The notes under the pieces: model-generated
What the model was told of the DNA's origin: nothing
Seen by the model: only the letters and a program-made list of their open reading frames with translations
Databases searched by the model: none
Assembly: GCF_024749165.1 (NCBI RefSeq)
Contig: NZ_CP087190.1
Location: 1,572,001-1,636,000, forward strand
Origin: Pseudomonas sp. B21-023
GTDB lineage: Bacteria; Pseudomonadota; Gammaproteobacteria; Pseudomonadales; Pseudomonadaceae
Length of the DNA stretch: 64,000 nucleotides
Reading direction: 5' to 3'
Translations under genes and position numbers: made by a program
Shown: positions 46,672 to 55,597 of the stretch, in pieces
How the letters are laid out: every line of letters starts with the position of its first letter
Position numbering within the stretch: position 1 is the first letter of the stretch

Positions 46672-47679
46672 ATGCTCGCCCTTGGCAAACTGCTTGAGCT
46701 GACCCTGACCGATCACGAACCGGCCGAGAAGACCCAAGTGACCACCCGGGGCGTGCGTTTGCGCTGGCTGGGGGAGGGTGCGCTGGAAGTGCGCCCGCCC
46801 GAAGGTGAGGATTGCGGGCTCGACCTGCTGCTGTCGGCCGGTATCCATGGCAACGAGACAGCGCCGATCGAGTTGCTCGAAAGGCTGCTGCACGGCGTGG
46901 CCAACGGCAAGATCAAGCCGCGTGCGCGGGTGCTGTTCCTGTTCGGCAACCCGGCGGCGATCCGCAAGGGTGAGCGCTTCATCGAGCAGGACATCAACCG
47001 CCTGTTCAATGGCCGCCACGAACTCTCCAGTGGCTTCGAGGCATTGCGGGCCGCGGAGCTGGAGCAGTTTGCCCGGGTGTTCTTCAGCAAGCCCGAACGC
47101 ACCCGCCTGCACTACGACCTGCATACCGCCATTCGTGGGTCCAAGATCGAGCAGTTCGCGCTGTACCCCTACAAGGAGGGGCGCCTGCACTCTCGTCGAG
47201 AGCTGGCGCGTCTGGCAGCGGCCGGCATGCAGGCGGTACTGCTGCAGAGCAAGTCGTCGATCACCTTCAGCGCCTTCACCTATGAGCAGCTCGATGCCGA
47301 AGCCTTTACCCTGGAGCTCGGCAAGGCACGGCCGTTCGGGCAGAACGAGGAGGTCAATCTCGACAGGCTCGAAGCGCGTCTGATCCAGCTCATCGAAGAT
47401 ACCGAACCGGTAACCGAGCAGTCCCTGGATGGCCTCAAGCTGTTCAGTGTCGCCCGCGAGATCATCAAGCACAGCGACAGTTTCCGCCTGCACCTGCCGG
47501 CGGACATCGAGAACTTCTCCGAGCTGAAAAAGGGCGATCTGCTGGCCGAGGATCTAGCCGAGACGCGTTGGGTGGTGGAGGAGGAGGGCGCACGAATCAT
47601 CTTCCCCAACCCCAAGGTGAAGAACGGGCTGCGCGCCGGCATTCTGATCGTCCCGGATTCGGGGCAACGCCTGGCCTGA
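46672..47679 (+). CDS. astE: Succinylglutamate desuccinylase AruE/AstE
   Basis: 335-aa zinc carboxypeptidase-like hydrolase of the AstE/AspA family that releases glutamate and succinate, the last AST step. The zinc site is seen as [19 protein letters not shown] (His and Glu ligands) and the downstream His in [13 protein letters not shown]; the catalytic Glu lies in [12 protein letters not shown]. Last gene of aruCFGDB-x-E. A single REP-like arm follows. Confidence 0.95.
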   Translation: MLALGKLLELTLTDHEPAEKTQVTTRGVRLRWLGEGALEVRPPEGEDCGLDLLLSAGIHGNETAPIELLERLLHGVANGKIKPRARVLFLFGNPAAIRKGERFIEQDINRLFNGRHELSSGFEALRAAELEQFARVFFSKPERTRLHYDLHTAIRGSKIEQFALYPYKEGRLHSRRELARLAAAGMQAVLLQSKSSITFSAFTYEQLDAEAFTLELGKARPFGQNEEVNLDRLEARLIQLIEDTEPVTEQSLDGLKLFSVAREIIKHSDSFRLHLPADIENFSELKKGDLLAEDLAETRWVVEEEGARIIFPNPKVKNGLRAGILIVPDSGQRLA

Positions 47680-47982
47680 TTCCCTTAGGCGCGGGGCAAG
47701 CCCGCGCCTGCGATTTTGGATCCCTTCGGTGATGAAATTCTTTTAATTCACCAACCTGTTAATTTTCCCTGTCCCGGGACCGTAATTGGCTTGCCAGTAG
47801 CGAAACGCTGGCGATAGCATCGCGGTCATGCCGTTTTCAATTGCTTTAGCCCTGCAAGCCGTCCAATCGACGGTTTCTATCGCATAAACACACTGCACCG
47901 AGACTGCAGGACCGATATAATGCGGCCCTTTGCCGTCGTTTCGTCGATTCGACGTGTGGCCGCCGTTTCCGTGGAAGAACCT
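47680..47982 (+). other. Intergenic region between astE and alaS
   Basis: About 300 bp. It holds one REP-like arm near 47689-47715 (GGCGCGGGGCAAGCCCGCGC) and an AT-rich stretch at 47730-47770 likely to include the alaS promoter. A GTG/ATG extension of the alaS frame to 47920 is not supported by homology. Confidence 0.45.
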
Positions 47983-50607
47983 ATGAAAAGCGCAGAAATC
48001 CGTGAAGCCTTCCTCCGCTTCTTCGAAGAGCAGGGACATACTCGCGTTGCCTCCAGCTCCCTGATCCCGGGCAATGACCCGACCCTGCTGTTCACCAACG
48101 CCGGCATGAACCAGTTCAAGGACTGCTTCCTCGGCCAGGAAAAGCGCGCCTACACCCGCGCCGTGAGCAGCCAGAAGTGCGTGCGCGCCGGTGGCAAGCA
48201 CAACGACCTGGAAAACGTCGGCTACACCGCCCGCCACCATACGTTCTTCGAGATGCTGGGCAACTTCAGCTTCGGCGACTATTTCAAGCGCGATGCCATC
48301 ACCTTCGCCTGGACCTTCCTGACCTCGGACAAGTGGCTGAACCTGCCCAAGGAAAAGCTGTGGGTCACCGTCTACGCCAGCGACGACGAAGCCTACGACA
48401 TCTGGACCAAGGAAGTCGGCGTCCCCGCCGAGCGCATGGTGCGCATCGGCGACAACAAGGGCGCCCCATACGCTTCCGACAATTTCTGGACCATGGGCGA
48501 TACCGGCCCGTGCGGCCCGTGCACCGAGATCTTCTACGACCACGGCGCTGATATCTGGGGCGGCCCACCCGGCTCGCCGGAAGAAGACGGCGATCGCTAC
48601 ATCGAGATCTGGAACAACGTCTTCATGCAGTTCAACCGCACCGCCGATGGTGTGCTGCACCCGCTGCCCGCCCCGTCGGTAGATACTGGCATGGGCCTGG
48701 AGCGCATCAGTGCGGTGATGCAGCATGTGCACTCGAACTACGAGATCGACCTGTTCCAGAGCCTGCTGGCCGCCGCCGCCGAAGCCATCGGCTGCAGCAA
48801 CGACGACCAACCGTCGCTGAAGGTGGTCGCCGACCATATCCGCTCCTGCGGCTTCCTGATTGCCGACGGTGTGTTGCCGTCCAACGAAGGCCGTGGCTAC
48901 GTGCTGCGCCGCATCATTCGCCGCGCCTGCCGCCACGGCAACAAGCTAGGCGCCAAGGGCAGCTTCTTCCACAAGATCGTCGCCGCCCTGGTCGCCGAGA
49001 TGGGCGAAGCCTTCGCTGAGCTGAAGAGCCAGCAGGCACACATCGAGCGCGTGCTCAAGACCGAGGAAGAGCAGTTCGCCAAGACCCTCGAGCAGGGCCT
49101 GCGTATCCTCGAGCAGGACCTGGCCCAACTGCAGGGCAAGGTCGTCCCGGGCGACGTGGTGTTCAAGCTGTACGACACCTACGGCTTCCCCATGGACCTC
49201 ACCGCCGACATCGCCCGCGAGCGCGAGCTGACCATCGACGAAGCCGGCTTCGAGCGTGAAATGGAAGCCCAGCGCGAGCGTGCCCGTTCCGCCAGCGCCT
49301 TCGGCATGGACTACAACAGCCTGGTCAAGGTCGACACCGCCACCGACTTCCTCGGCTACGACACCACCGAAGGGCAGGGCAAGATCGTCGCCCTGTACAA
49401 GGATGGCCAGTCGGTCGACCAGTTGGGCGAAGGTGAGGAGGGTGTGGTCGTGCTCGACCGCACGCCGTTCTATGCCGAGTCCGGTGGCCAGGTCGGCGAC
49501 AGCGGCTACCTGCAGGCCGGCGCCGCGCGCTTCGACGTGCGCGATACCACCAAGACCGGTGGTGCTTTCCTGCACCACGGCGTGGTCGCCAGCGGTGCTT
49601 TGGTCATCGGCTCGCCGGTCGAGGCCAAGGTCGATGCCGAGGTGCAGCACGCCACCTCGCTGAACCACTCGGCCACTCACCTGTTGCACGAAGCGTTGCG
49701 CCAGGTGCTGGGCGATCACGTGCAGCAGAAGGGCTCGCTGGTCGACAGCCAGCGCCTGCGTTTCGACTTCAGCCACTTCGAGGCGGTCAAGCCAGAGCAG
49801 ATCAAGGCCCTGGAAGACATCGTCAACCGCGAAGTGCGCAGGAACACCCCGGTCGAGACCGAGCTGACCGATATCGAAACTGCCAAGGCCAAGGGCGCCA
49901 TGGCGCTGTTCGGTGAGAAATATGGCGACACCGTGCGCGTGCTGAGCATGGGCGGTGATTTCTCCGTCGAGCTGTGCGGCGGCATCCATGCCAAGCGCAC
50001 TGGCGATATCAGTCTGTTCAAGATTGTCAGCGAAGGCGGCGTGGCCTCTGGCGTGCGCCGTATCGAAGCGGTCACCGGCGCCGCGGCGCTGGCCTACCTG
50101 AACGCTGCCGAAGAGCAGGTCAAGGAAGCCGCGCAGCTGGTCAAGGGCAACCGCGACAACCTGATCGACAAGCTGTCGGCTGTGCTCGAGCGCAACCGCC
50201 AGCTGGAAAAGCAGCTCGAGCAGCTGCAGGCCAAGGCCGCCAGCGCCGCCGGGGACGATCTCTCCAACGCGGCCGTTGAGGTCAAGGGTGCCAAGGTCCT
50301 CGCCGCCCGCCTGGATGGGCAGGATGGCAAGGCCCTGCTGGCGCTCGTCGATCAGCTGAAGAACAAGCTCGGCCATGCAGTGATCCTGCTGGGCAGTGAG
50401 CATGAGGGCAAGGTCGTGCTGGTGGCTGGCGTGACCAAGGACCTCTCCAGCCAACTCAAGGCTGGCGATCTGATGAAACAAGCCGCTGCGGCGGTCGGTG
50501 GCAAGGGCGGTGGTCGCCCTGACATGGCCCAGGGTGGTGGCGTCGACGTCGCCGCGCTGGACAAGGCCCTGGCCCTGGCAGTGCCGTTCGCCGAGCAGGG
50601 ACTTTGA
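47983..50607 (+). CDS. alaS: Alanyl-tRNA synthetase
   Basis: 874-aa class II synthetase, the usual length. The aminoacylation domain opens [20 protein letters not shown] with motif 1 downstream and the ATP site in [15 protein letters not shown]. The editing domain carries the zinc ligands [11 protein letters not shown] and [12 protein letters not shown]-terminal coiled coil (about 720-760) precedes the C-Ala/DHHA1 domain ending in the glycine-rich [16 protein letters not shown]. lysC follows 83 nt later, the conserved Pseudomonas order alaS-lysC-csrA. Confidence 0.97.
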   Translation: MKSAEIREAFLRFFEEQGHTRVASSSLIPGNDPTLLFTNAGMNQFKDCFLGQEKRAYTRAVSSQKCVRAGGKHNDLENVGYTARHHTFFEMLGNFSFGDYFKRDAITFAWTFLTSDKWLNLPKEKLWVTVYASDDEAYDIWTKEVGVPAERMVRIGDNKGAPYASDNFWTMGDTGPCGPCTEIFYDHGADIWGGPPGSPEEDGDRYIEIWNNVFMQFNRTADGVLHPLPAPSVDTGMGLERISAVMQHVHSNYEIDLFQSLLAAAAEAIGCSNDDQPSLKVVADHIRSCGFLIADGVLPSNEGRGYVLRRIIRRACRHGNKLGAKGSFFHKIVAALVAEMGEAFAELKSQQAHIERVLKTEEEQFAKTLEQGLRILEQDLAQLQGKVVPGDVVFKLYDTYGFPMDLTADIARERELTIDEAGFEREMEAQRERARSASAFGMDYNSLVKVDTATDFLGYDTTEGQGKIVALYKDGQSVDQLGEGEEGVVVLDRTPFYAESGGQVGDSGYLQAGAARFDVRDTTKTGGAFLHHGVVASGALVIGSPVEAKVDAEVQHATSLNHSATHLLHEALRQVLGDHVQQKGSLVDSQRLRFDFSHFEAVKPEQIKALEDIVNREVRRNTPVETELTDIETAKAKGAMALFGEKYGDTVRVLSMGGDFSVELCGGIHAKRTGDISLFKIVSEGGVASGVRRIEAVTGAAALAYLNAAEEQVKEAAQLVKGNRDNLIDKLSAVLERNRQLEKQLEQLQAKAASAAGDDLSNAAVEVKGAKVLAARLDGQDGKALLALVDQLKNKLGHAVILLGSEHEGKVVLVAGVTKDLSSQLKAGDLMKQAAAAVGGKGGGRPDMAQGGGVDVAALDKALALAVPFAEQGL

Positions 50608-50690
50608 GATGAGGCGGCCGGCGGTCTATTCGCCGGCCGTTTCATGTTGGATTGTTTTTTGGGGCCCTTTAGGGCTGAGGCACCTTTGAA

Positions 50691-51926
50691 ATGGCGTTGA
50701 TCGTACAGAAATTTGGCGGTACCTCTGTCGGTTCCATCGAGCGGATCGAGCAGGTTGCCGACAAGGTCAAGAAATTCCGCGAGCAAGGCACCGACCTGGT
50801 GGTCGTGCTGTCGGCGATGAGCGGGGAAACCAATCGCCTGATCGACCTGGCGAAGCAGATCACCGACAAGCCCGAACCCCGCGAGCTGGACGTGATCGTC
50901 TCGACCGGCGAGCAGGTCACCATCGCCCTGCTGTCCATGGCCCTGATGAAGCGCGGCGTGCCGGCGGTGTCCTACACCGGCAACCAGGTGCGCATCCTCA
51001 CCGACAGCGCCCACAACAAGGCGCGCATCCTGCAGATCGACGACCAGAAGATCCGCGCCGACCTCAAGGCCGGCCGTGTCGTGGTGGTCGCCGGCTTCCA
51101 GGGTGTCGATGAGCACGGCAACATCACCACCCTCGGTCGTGGCGGTTCCGACACCACCGGCGTGGCCCTGGCGGCGGCCCTGAAGGCCGACGAGTGCCAG
51201 ATCTATACCGATGTCGACGGCGTCTACACCACCGACCCGCGTGTCGTGCCCCAGGCCCAGCGCCTGGAGAAGATCACCTTCGAGGAGATGCTGGAAATGG
51301 CCAGCCTCGGCTCCAAGGTGCTGCAGATCCGCTCGGTGGAGTTCGCCGGCAAGTACAACGTCCCGCTGCGCGTGCTGCACAGCTTCAAGGAGGGTCCGGG
51401 TACCCTCATTACCATCGATGAAGAGGAATCCATGGAACAGCCGATCATTTCCGGTATCGCCTTCAACCGTGATGAGGCCAAGCTGACCATTCGTGGCGTC
51501 CCGGACACCCCAGGCGTTGCCTTCAAGATCCTCGGCCCGATCAGCGCCGCGAACATCGAAGTCGATATGATCGTGCAGAACGTCTCGCACGATAACACCA
51601 CCGACTTCACCTTCACCGTGCACCGCAACGAGTACGAGAAGGCGCTGAGCGTGCTGGAGAACACCGCCCGCGAAATCGGCGCGCGTGAAGTGATCGGCGA
51701 CACCAAGATCGCCAAGGTGTCCATCGTCGGCGTCGGCATGCGCTCCCACGCGGGTGTCGCCAGCCGCATGTTCGAAGCCCTGGCCAAGGAGAGCATCAAC
51801 ATCCAGATGATCTCCACCTCCGAGATCAAGGTCTCGGTGGTGATCGAAGAGAAGTACCTGGAGCTGGCTGTACGCGCGCTGCATACCGCGTTCGAGCTTG
51901 ATGCTCCCGCCCGACAGGGTGAGTAA
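50691..51926 (+). CDS. lysC: Aspartate kinase (aspartokinase)
   Basis: 411-aa enzyme that phosphorylates aspartate, the first step to lysine, threonine and methionine. The kinase domain begins ALIVQKFGGTSVGSIERIEQ and contains GRGGSDTTGVALAAAL and TDVDGVYTTDPR. Two C-terminal ACT domains (about 265-411) confer feedback inhibition, typically by lysine plus threonine in pseudomonads. A possible internal start at the Met in EESMEQPIIS (about residue 250) could make a separate beta subunit, as in some homologues, but I do not claim it. Confidence 0.96.
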   Translation: MALIVQKFGGTSVGSIERIEQVADKVKKFREQGTDLVVVLSAMSGETNRLIDLAKQITDKPEPRELDVIVSTGEQVTIALLSMALMKRGVPAVSYTGNQVRILTDSAHNKARILQIDDQKIRADLKAGRVVVVAGFQGVDEHGNITTLGRGGSDTTGVALAAALKADECQIYTDVDGVYTTDPRVVPQAQRLEKITFEEMLEMASLGSKVLQIRSVEFAGKYNVPLRVLHSFKEGPGTLITIDEEESMEQPIISGIAFNRDEAKLTIRGVPDTPGVAFKILGPISAANIEVDMIVQNVSHDNTTDFTFTVHRNEYEKALSVLENTAREIGAREVIGDTKIAKVSIVGVGMRSHAGVASRMFEALAKESINIQMISTSEIKVSVVIEEKYLELAVRALHTAFELDAPARQGE

Positions 51927-52094
51927 GACGCTGCCTGGAGGGGCGCGGCTTGCCGCGCCCTTCGCGTTTCTGGCCGCTGCTGGTGTCCCTGTCCAGGCGC
52001 CTGTGGTGGTCGATTCGGGTCTGCGCCGTCGTCCCCGGCCAGGCCCTGCTTATCAAAGACTGTTGTCCCTGAAGATTCATGTGAGGAGAAAACT

Positions 52095-52283
52095 ATGCTG
52101 ATTCTGACTCGTCGGTGCGCCGAGAGCCTGATCATTGGTGACGGTGAGATCACCGTGACGGTCCTGGGTGTCAAAGGCAACCAGGTGCGTATCGGCGTGA
52201 GCGCGCCGAAAGAAGTGGCCGTTCACCGCGAGGAAATCTACCTGCGGATCAAGAAAGAGAAGGACGAGGAGCCAAGCCTTTAA
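52095..52283 (+). CDS. csrA: CsrA/RsmA carbon storage regulator
   Basis: 62-aa RNA-binding dimeric protein that represses translation at GGA sites in mRNA leaders and is titrated by small RNAs (RsmX/Y/Z). The N-terminal strand [18 protein letters not shown] with Arg6, and [19 protein letters not shown] with Arg44, are the family RNA-contact elements. GGAG lies 8-9 nt before the ATG. The position between lysC and tRNA-Ser is conserved in Pseudomonas. Confidence 0.97.
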   Translation: MLILTRRCAESLIIGDGEITVTVLGVKGNQVRIGVSAPKEVAVHREEIYLRIKKEKDEEPSL

Positions 52284-52285
52284 TT

Positions 52286-52309
52286 CTTTTGAAGTTTTTT
52301 TCAAAAAAA
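52286..52309 (+). terminator. Weak AT-rich hairpin after csrA
   Basis: CTTTTGAA and TTTCAAAAAAAG can pair around a T-rich loop just after the csrA stop codon. It is weaker than the other terminators here because the stem is AT-rich. Confidence 0.5.
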
Positions 52310-52312
52310 GGG

Positions 52313-52341
52313 TTGCAAACGAGGAAGGGTGTGTTTAATAT
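52313..52341 (+). promoter_or_regulatory. Sigma70 promoter of the tRNA-Ser/tRNA-Arg cluster
   Basis: TTGCAA (52313-52318) and TAATAT (52336-52341) are separated by 17 bp and lie 14 nt before tRNA-Ser. A GC-rich discriminator, CGCCTCG, follows, as expected for a growth-rate-controlled stable RNA promoter. Confidence 0.7.
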
Positions 52342-52355
52342 TCGCCTCGTGTTGC

Positions 52356-52446
52356 GGTGAGGTGGCCGAGTGGCCGAAGGCGCTCCCCTGCTAAGGGAGT
52401 ATACCTCATAAGGGTATCGGGGGTTCGAATCCCCCCTTCACCGCCA
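52356..52446 (+). tRNA. tRNA-Ser(GCT)
   Basis: A 91-nt class II tRNA including encoded CCA. The acceptor stem is GGTGAGG paired with CTTCACC, the anticodon loop is CTGCTAA (anticodon GCT), and there is a long variable arm with a small stem. The T loop TTCGAAT is canonical. Confidence 0.96.
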
Positions 52447-52494
52447 TTATTTGCCTGGAGCGCTTCAAGCGATCCGAATGGCACAGCAAGACAC

Positions 52495-52571
52495 GGACTC
52501 ATAGCTCAGCTGGATAGAGTACTCGGCTACGAACCGAGCGGTCGGAGGTTCGAATCCTCCTGAGTCCGCCA
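52495..52571 (+). tRNA. tRNA-Arg(ACG), copy 1
   Basis: A 77-nt cloverleaf with encoded CCA. The acceptor is GGACTCA/TGAGTCC, and the anticodon stem-loop CTCGG-CTACGAA-CCGAG gives anticodon ACG (read as ICG after editing by TadA). The T stem is GGAGG/CCTCC, differing from the three following copies. Confidence 0.96.
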
Positions 52572-52641
52572 CTTTTGAAGTGGCTTTGCCTGCAAGGCTG
52601 CTTCAATCAACCAGTGGTAACCTGGTCTAAAACTACCCCAC

Positions 52642-52718
52642 GGACTCATAGCTCAGCTGGATAGAGTACTCGGCTACGAACCGAGCGGTCGCAGGTTCGA
52701 ATCCTGCTGAGTCCGCCA
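52642..52718 (+). tRNA. tRNA-Arg(ACG), copy 2
   Basis: Same 77-nt tRNA as copy 1 except that the T stem is GCAGG/CCTGC, a compensated base-pair change. It starts 147 bp after copy 1. Confidence 0.96.
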
Positions 52719-52790
52719 CTTTTGAAGTGGTTTTGCTTGCAAAGGCACTTCAATAAGCCAGTGGTAACCTGGCCTAAAACTACCAACCAC

Positions 52791-52867
52791 GGACTCATAG
52801 CTCAGCTGGATAGAGTACTCGGCTACGAACCGAGCGGTCGCAGGTTCGAATCCTGCTGAGTCCGCCA
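52791..52867 (+). tRNA. tRNA-Arg(ACG), copy 3
   Basis: Identical to copy 2, starting 149 bp after it. The spacer on each side is nearly the same sequence, showing tandem duplication. Confidence 0.96.
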
Positions 52868-52939
52868 CTTTTTGAAGTGGCTCTGCTTGCAAAGACGCTT
52901 CAACAAGCCAGTGGTAACCTGGCCTAAAACTACCACCAC

Positions 52940-53016
52940 GGACTCATAGCTCAGCTGGATAGAGTACTCGGCTACGAACCGAGCGGTCGCAGGTTCGAAT
53001 CCTGCTGAGTCCGCCA
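52940..53016 (+). tRNA. tRNA-Arg(ACG), copy 4
   Basis: Identical to copies 2 and 3, starting 149 bp after copy 3. Followed by a strong terminator. Confidence 0.96.
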
Positions 53017-53025
53017 TACATCAAG

Positions 53026-53055
53026 AAGCCCGCTCATTTGAGCGGGCTTTTTGTT
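53026..53055 (+). terminator. Rho-independent terminator of the tRNA cluster
   Basis: AAGCCCGCTCA pairs with TGAGCGGGCTT around a 2-nt loop, followed by a T-rich tail. Confidence 0.93.
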
Positions 53056-53417
53056 TTTCCATATGCGCTGAATTGTCGCAGATGTCCATCTAAGCTACTG
53101 CTGTAGGCCTTCCTTGCAAGGGTCTGCAGCTGAAGATCGAGTCGACACAAAACGAATGTGCTTTTAACGCCAGACCAACCGTCGCACTGATGGCTTCGAG
53201 CGTTGTCACAGCTTTAGCGCGCAAACGATTGTTCTAGCCAAAAATTTAAGCGATCCGACAGCTTGCACAGTGTATGATTGCGCCCGTCAGCCCCGCCGGG
53301 GCTTGTGGAATACCACCATGGACTTACCCAGTAGTTACTCGCTAACACGCTTCATACAGACAGATCTGACCGATTGATTCTCCCGGCGTGCTCCGCTGCT
53401 GGGAGTGGAGTTCGCCT
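53056..53417 (+). other. Leader region upstream of mgtE
   Basis: About 360 bp without a gene. A -10-like TATGAT lies at 53273-53278 without a clear -35. A small GC stem (AGCCCCG/CGGGGCT) follows at about 53289-53303. I see no M-box or other known riboswitch fold by eye. Confidence 0.4.
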
Positions 53418-54860
53418 ATGACCGAAATCGAAGTAAAGAAAACCCAAGACAGCCTGCAGGATCGCCTGGCCCAGGTGATCGAACTGTTGCAGCGCCAGCG
53501 GGTGGTCGAGGACCTGACGCACCGTCAGGAAGGTCATCACCATGACCTGGTGGAAAACCTGGTCCACCGCCAGAACCTGGTCGAGCTGCAGCGCAAGCTC
53601 GACGACCTGCACCCCGCCGACATCGCCTACATCCTCGAAGCCCTGCCACTGGACGATCGCCTGACGGTCTGGCAGCTGGTGCGCTCCGACCGTGACGGCG
53701 ACATCCTGCTTGAAGTCTCCGATGCCGTGCGTCAGACCCTGATCGCCGACATGGACGATCACGAGTTGCTGGCGGCCGCCAAGGAGATGGACGCCGACGA
53801 ACTCGCCGACCTGGCTCCGGAATTGCCCCGTGACGTCGTCCATGAACTCATGGAGAGTCTCGATGCCCAGCAGCGCGAGCGTGTGCGCTCGGCCCTGAGC
53901 TACGACGAGGAGCAGGTCGGTGCATTGATGGACTTCGAGATGGTCACCATTCGCGAAGATGTCAGCCTCGAAGTGGTACTGCGCTACCTGCGCCGGCTCA
54001 AGGAGCTGCCAGGGCACACCGACAAGCTGTTCGTGGTCGATTACGACGGTATTCTCAAGGGCGTGCTGCCTATCAAGCGGTTGTTGGTCAACGACCCGGA
54101 CAAGAAAGTCGCGGAGGTCATGGCCAATGACCCGGTGACCTTCCACCCCGAGGAAGATGCCTACGACGCGGCTCAGGCCTTTGAGCGATACGACTTGGTA
54201 TCCGCTCCGGTGGTGGACAAGAAAGAGCGCTTGATCGGCCGCCTGACCATCGATGAAATGGTCGATCTGATCCGTGAGGAAAGTGAGAGCGAAGTGCTCA
54301 ACATGGCCGGTCTGCGCGAAGAGGAAGACATCTTCGCCTCGGTCTGGCGCTCGCTGCGCAACCGTTGGGCGTGGCTTGCCATCAACCTGATCACCGCGTT
54401 TGTCGCGTCGCGGGTGATCGGCCTGTTCGAAGGCTCCATCGAGAAGCTGGTGGCCCTGGCGGCATTGATGCCGATCGTTGCCGGTATCGGCGGTAACTCC
54501 GGCAACCAGACCATCACCATGATCGTTCGCGCCATGGCGCTGGACCAGGTGTCACCAGGCAACACCAGCCGCCTGATGCGCAAGGAGTTGGCGGTATCGT
54601 TGATCAATGGCCTGGTCTGGGGCGGTGTGATCGGGGTGGTGGCGTTCTGGCTGTATGGCAGCTGGTCGCTGGGGCTGGTCATGACCGCCGCGATGACCTT
54701 GAACCTGCTGCTGGCAGCGCTGATGGGTGTACTGATCCCGATGACGCTGACGCGCCTGGGCCGAGATCCGGCAATGGGGTCGAGCGTGATGATCACTGCC
54801 GTGACCGACAGTGGTGGATTCTTCATCTTCCTCGGCCTGGCAACGCTGTTCCTGATGTAG
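53418..54860 (+). CDS. mgtE: Magnesium transporter MgtE
   Basis: 480-aa Mg2+ channel. The N domain (about 50-150, repeats such as HPADIAYILEALPLDDRLTV and DADELADLAPELPRDVV) is followed by a CBS pair (about 165-285), the plug helix, and five transmembrane helices (about 315-480). The conserved pore segment PIVAGIGGNSGNQTITMIVR and the family TDSGGFFIFLGLA are intact. The cytosolic domains sense Mg2+ and close the channel when it is abundant. A GGAG 8-9 nt upstream supports the ATG at 53418. Followed by a strong terminator. Confidence 0.95.
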   Translation: MTEIEVKKTQDSLQDRLAQVIELLQRQRVVEDLTHRQEGHHHDLVENLVHRQNLVELQRKLDDLHPADIAYILEALPLDDRLTVWQLVRSDRDGDILLEVSDAVRQTLIADMDDHELLAAAKEMDADELADLAPELPRDVVHELMESLDAQQRERVRSALSYDEEQVGALMDFEMVTIREDVSLEVVLRYLRRLKELPGHTDKLFVVDYDGILKGVLPIKRLLVNDPDKKVAEVMANDPVTFHPEEDAYDAAQAFERYDLVSAPVVDKKERLIGRLTIDEMVDLIREESESEVLNMAGLREEEDIFASVWRSLRNRWAWLAINLITAFVASRVIGLFEGSIEKLVALAALMPIVAGIGGNSGNQTITMIVRAMALDQVSPGNTSRLMRKELAVSLINGLVWGGVIGVVAFWLYGSWSLGLVMTAAMTLNLLLAALMGVLIPMTLTRLGRDPAMGSSVMITAVTDSGGFFIFLGLATLFLM

Positions 54861-54883
54861 GTCGACGGAACGCCAGAAACAAG

Positions 54884-54908
54884 AAAGCCAGCTTACGCTG
54901 GCTTTTTT
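54884..54908 (+). terminator. Rho-independent terminator between mgtE and amrZ
   Basis: AAGCCAGC/GCTGGCTT with a TTAC loop, an A run before and a T run after, so it can serve the convergent mgtE and amrZ transcripts. Confidence 0.92.
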
Positions 54909-54925
54909 GTGTGCGCTTGGCAGGA

Positions 54926-55252
54926 TCAGGACGCGTCGGCGGCCATTTCCACATCGTGGGCGATGAGGGCGACCAGCGCATTCTGCTGGCGGTGGGACAA
55001 CTGGCGGAAGCGTTGCAGCAGTTCGCGTTCGTGAAGGCTGAGCTCTGGGCTGTCCAGGCGCATGCTCAGCTCGTCACCCAGAGCACCTTCCTGGATAAGG
55101 CTCTGCTCCAGGCGGGCGATGATCTCGGAGTTCATGCTGCGGTGATGGTTGCGCGCTACCTCGGCAATGCGCTCACGCATCCCGTCTGGCAGGCGGACGA
55201 CAAACTTGTCAGCGGTGCGGCTGGAGTAGATAGCCTGTTTCATTGGGCGCAT
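54926..55252 (-). CDS. amrZ: AmrZ ribbon-helix-helix transcription factor
   Basis: 108-aa regulator of alginate, motility and c-di-GMP genes in pseudomonads. The flexible N-terminus [20 protein letters not shown] leads into the ribbon, followed by [20 protein letters not shown] and [16 protein letters not shown], then the C-terminal tetramerisation part [18 protein letters not shown]. The length and sequence match P. aeruginosa AmrZ (108 aa) closely. A GAACAT-N16-TCGTA element upstream could be an AlgU (sigma22) promoter. Confidence 0.94.
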   Translation of the reverse strand: MRPMKQAIYSSRTADKFVVRLPDGMRERIAEVARNHHRSMNSEIIARLEQSLIQEGALGDELSMRLDSPELSLHERELLQRFRQLSHRQQNALVALIAHDVEMAADAS

Positions 55253-55313
55253 ATAAATTGACCGGTTGTTCTGGTTCAGGGGAGCGGTTCTCAAATTGGC
55301 CGCACGGTGGAAG

Positions 55314-55340
55314 TACGACCGCGGCGACGACAAAATGTTC
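55314..55340 (-). promoter_or_regulatory. Possible AlgU (sigma22/RpoE-like) promoter of amrZ
   Basis: On the minus strand, GAACAT (55340-55335), a 16-bp spacer and TCGTA (55318-55314) resemble the AlgU consensus GAACTT-N16-TCTGA, with one mismatch in -35 and two in -10. It lies about 60 bp before the amrZ start; amrZ is AlgU-dependent in P. aeruginosa. Confidence 0.4.
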
Positions 55341-55597
55341 AACCGTGATGTGATTTTGGTTCTTCATCTTGCCTCATGATCGCCGTTTCCTTGGCGTCAA
55401 TTCTGTGACAAATAGTGATCTCGATAAAGGCTTTTTGCCAGTACCAATTATCAGAAATGAGCACTGGTTTGAAAAGTTTCACATTCATCGAATTGCACAG
55501 GTGTCAGACAAATGCCGTCAAAATCTGGTAAAAGACAGCAAAGGGTCAGGGAAAATCATCAAATGCGCTGGTTTCCCATACATTGAGCATAGTGGCT

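Larger units (their letters stand above)
52572..52939 (+). repeat. Tandemly repeated spacers between tRNA-Arg genes
   Basis: After each of the first three tRNA-Arg copies comes a 70-72 bp spacer with the same blocks: ACTTTTGAAGTGG, a GCAAGG/GCAAAG segment, CTTCAA, CCAGTGGTAACCTGG and CTAAAACTACC. With the tRNA this forms a 147-149 bp unit present as a tandem array. (CCAGG-like CCAGTGGTAACCTGG is itself an imperfect palindrome, possibly a processing site.). Confidence 0.85.

Noticed and set aside
48946..50481. 511-codon minus-strand frame opposite alaS
   Set aside because: Antisense shadow of alaS; composition bias only.
50608..50690. Lysine riboswitch before lysC
   Set aside because: Only 83 bp separate alaS and lysC, too short for the lysine aptamer; a GCCGGC hairpin is present but nothing more.
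50352..51884. 510-codon minus-strand frame opposite lysC
   Set aside because: Antisense shadow of lysC, rich in Asp/His/Leu with no domain.
52495..53016. Regularly spaced repeats considered as a CRISPR array
   Set aside because: The repeating unit is a 77-nt tRNA-Arg gene with 70-72 bp nearly identical spacers, so it is a tandem tRNA duplication.
53056..53417. Magnesium-sensing (M-box) riboswitch before mgtE
   Set aside because: The leader shows only one small GC stem; the conserved M-box core is not recognisable by eye, and this class is not usual in pseudomonads.
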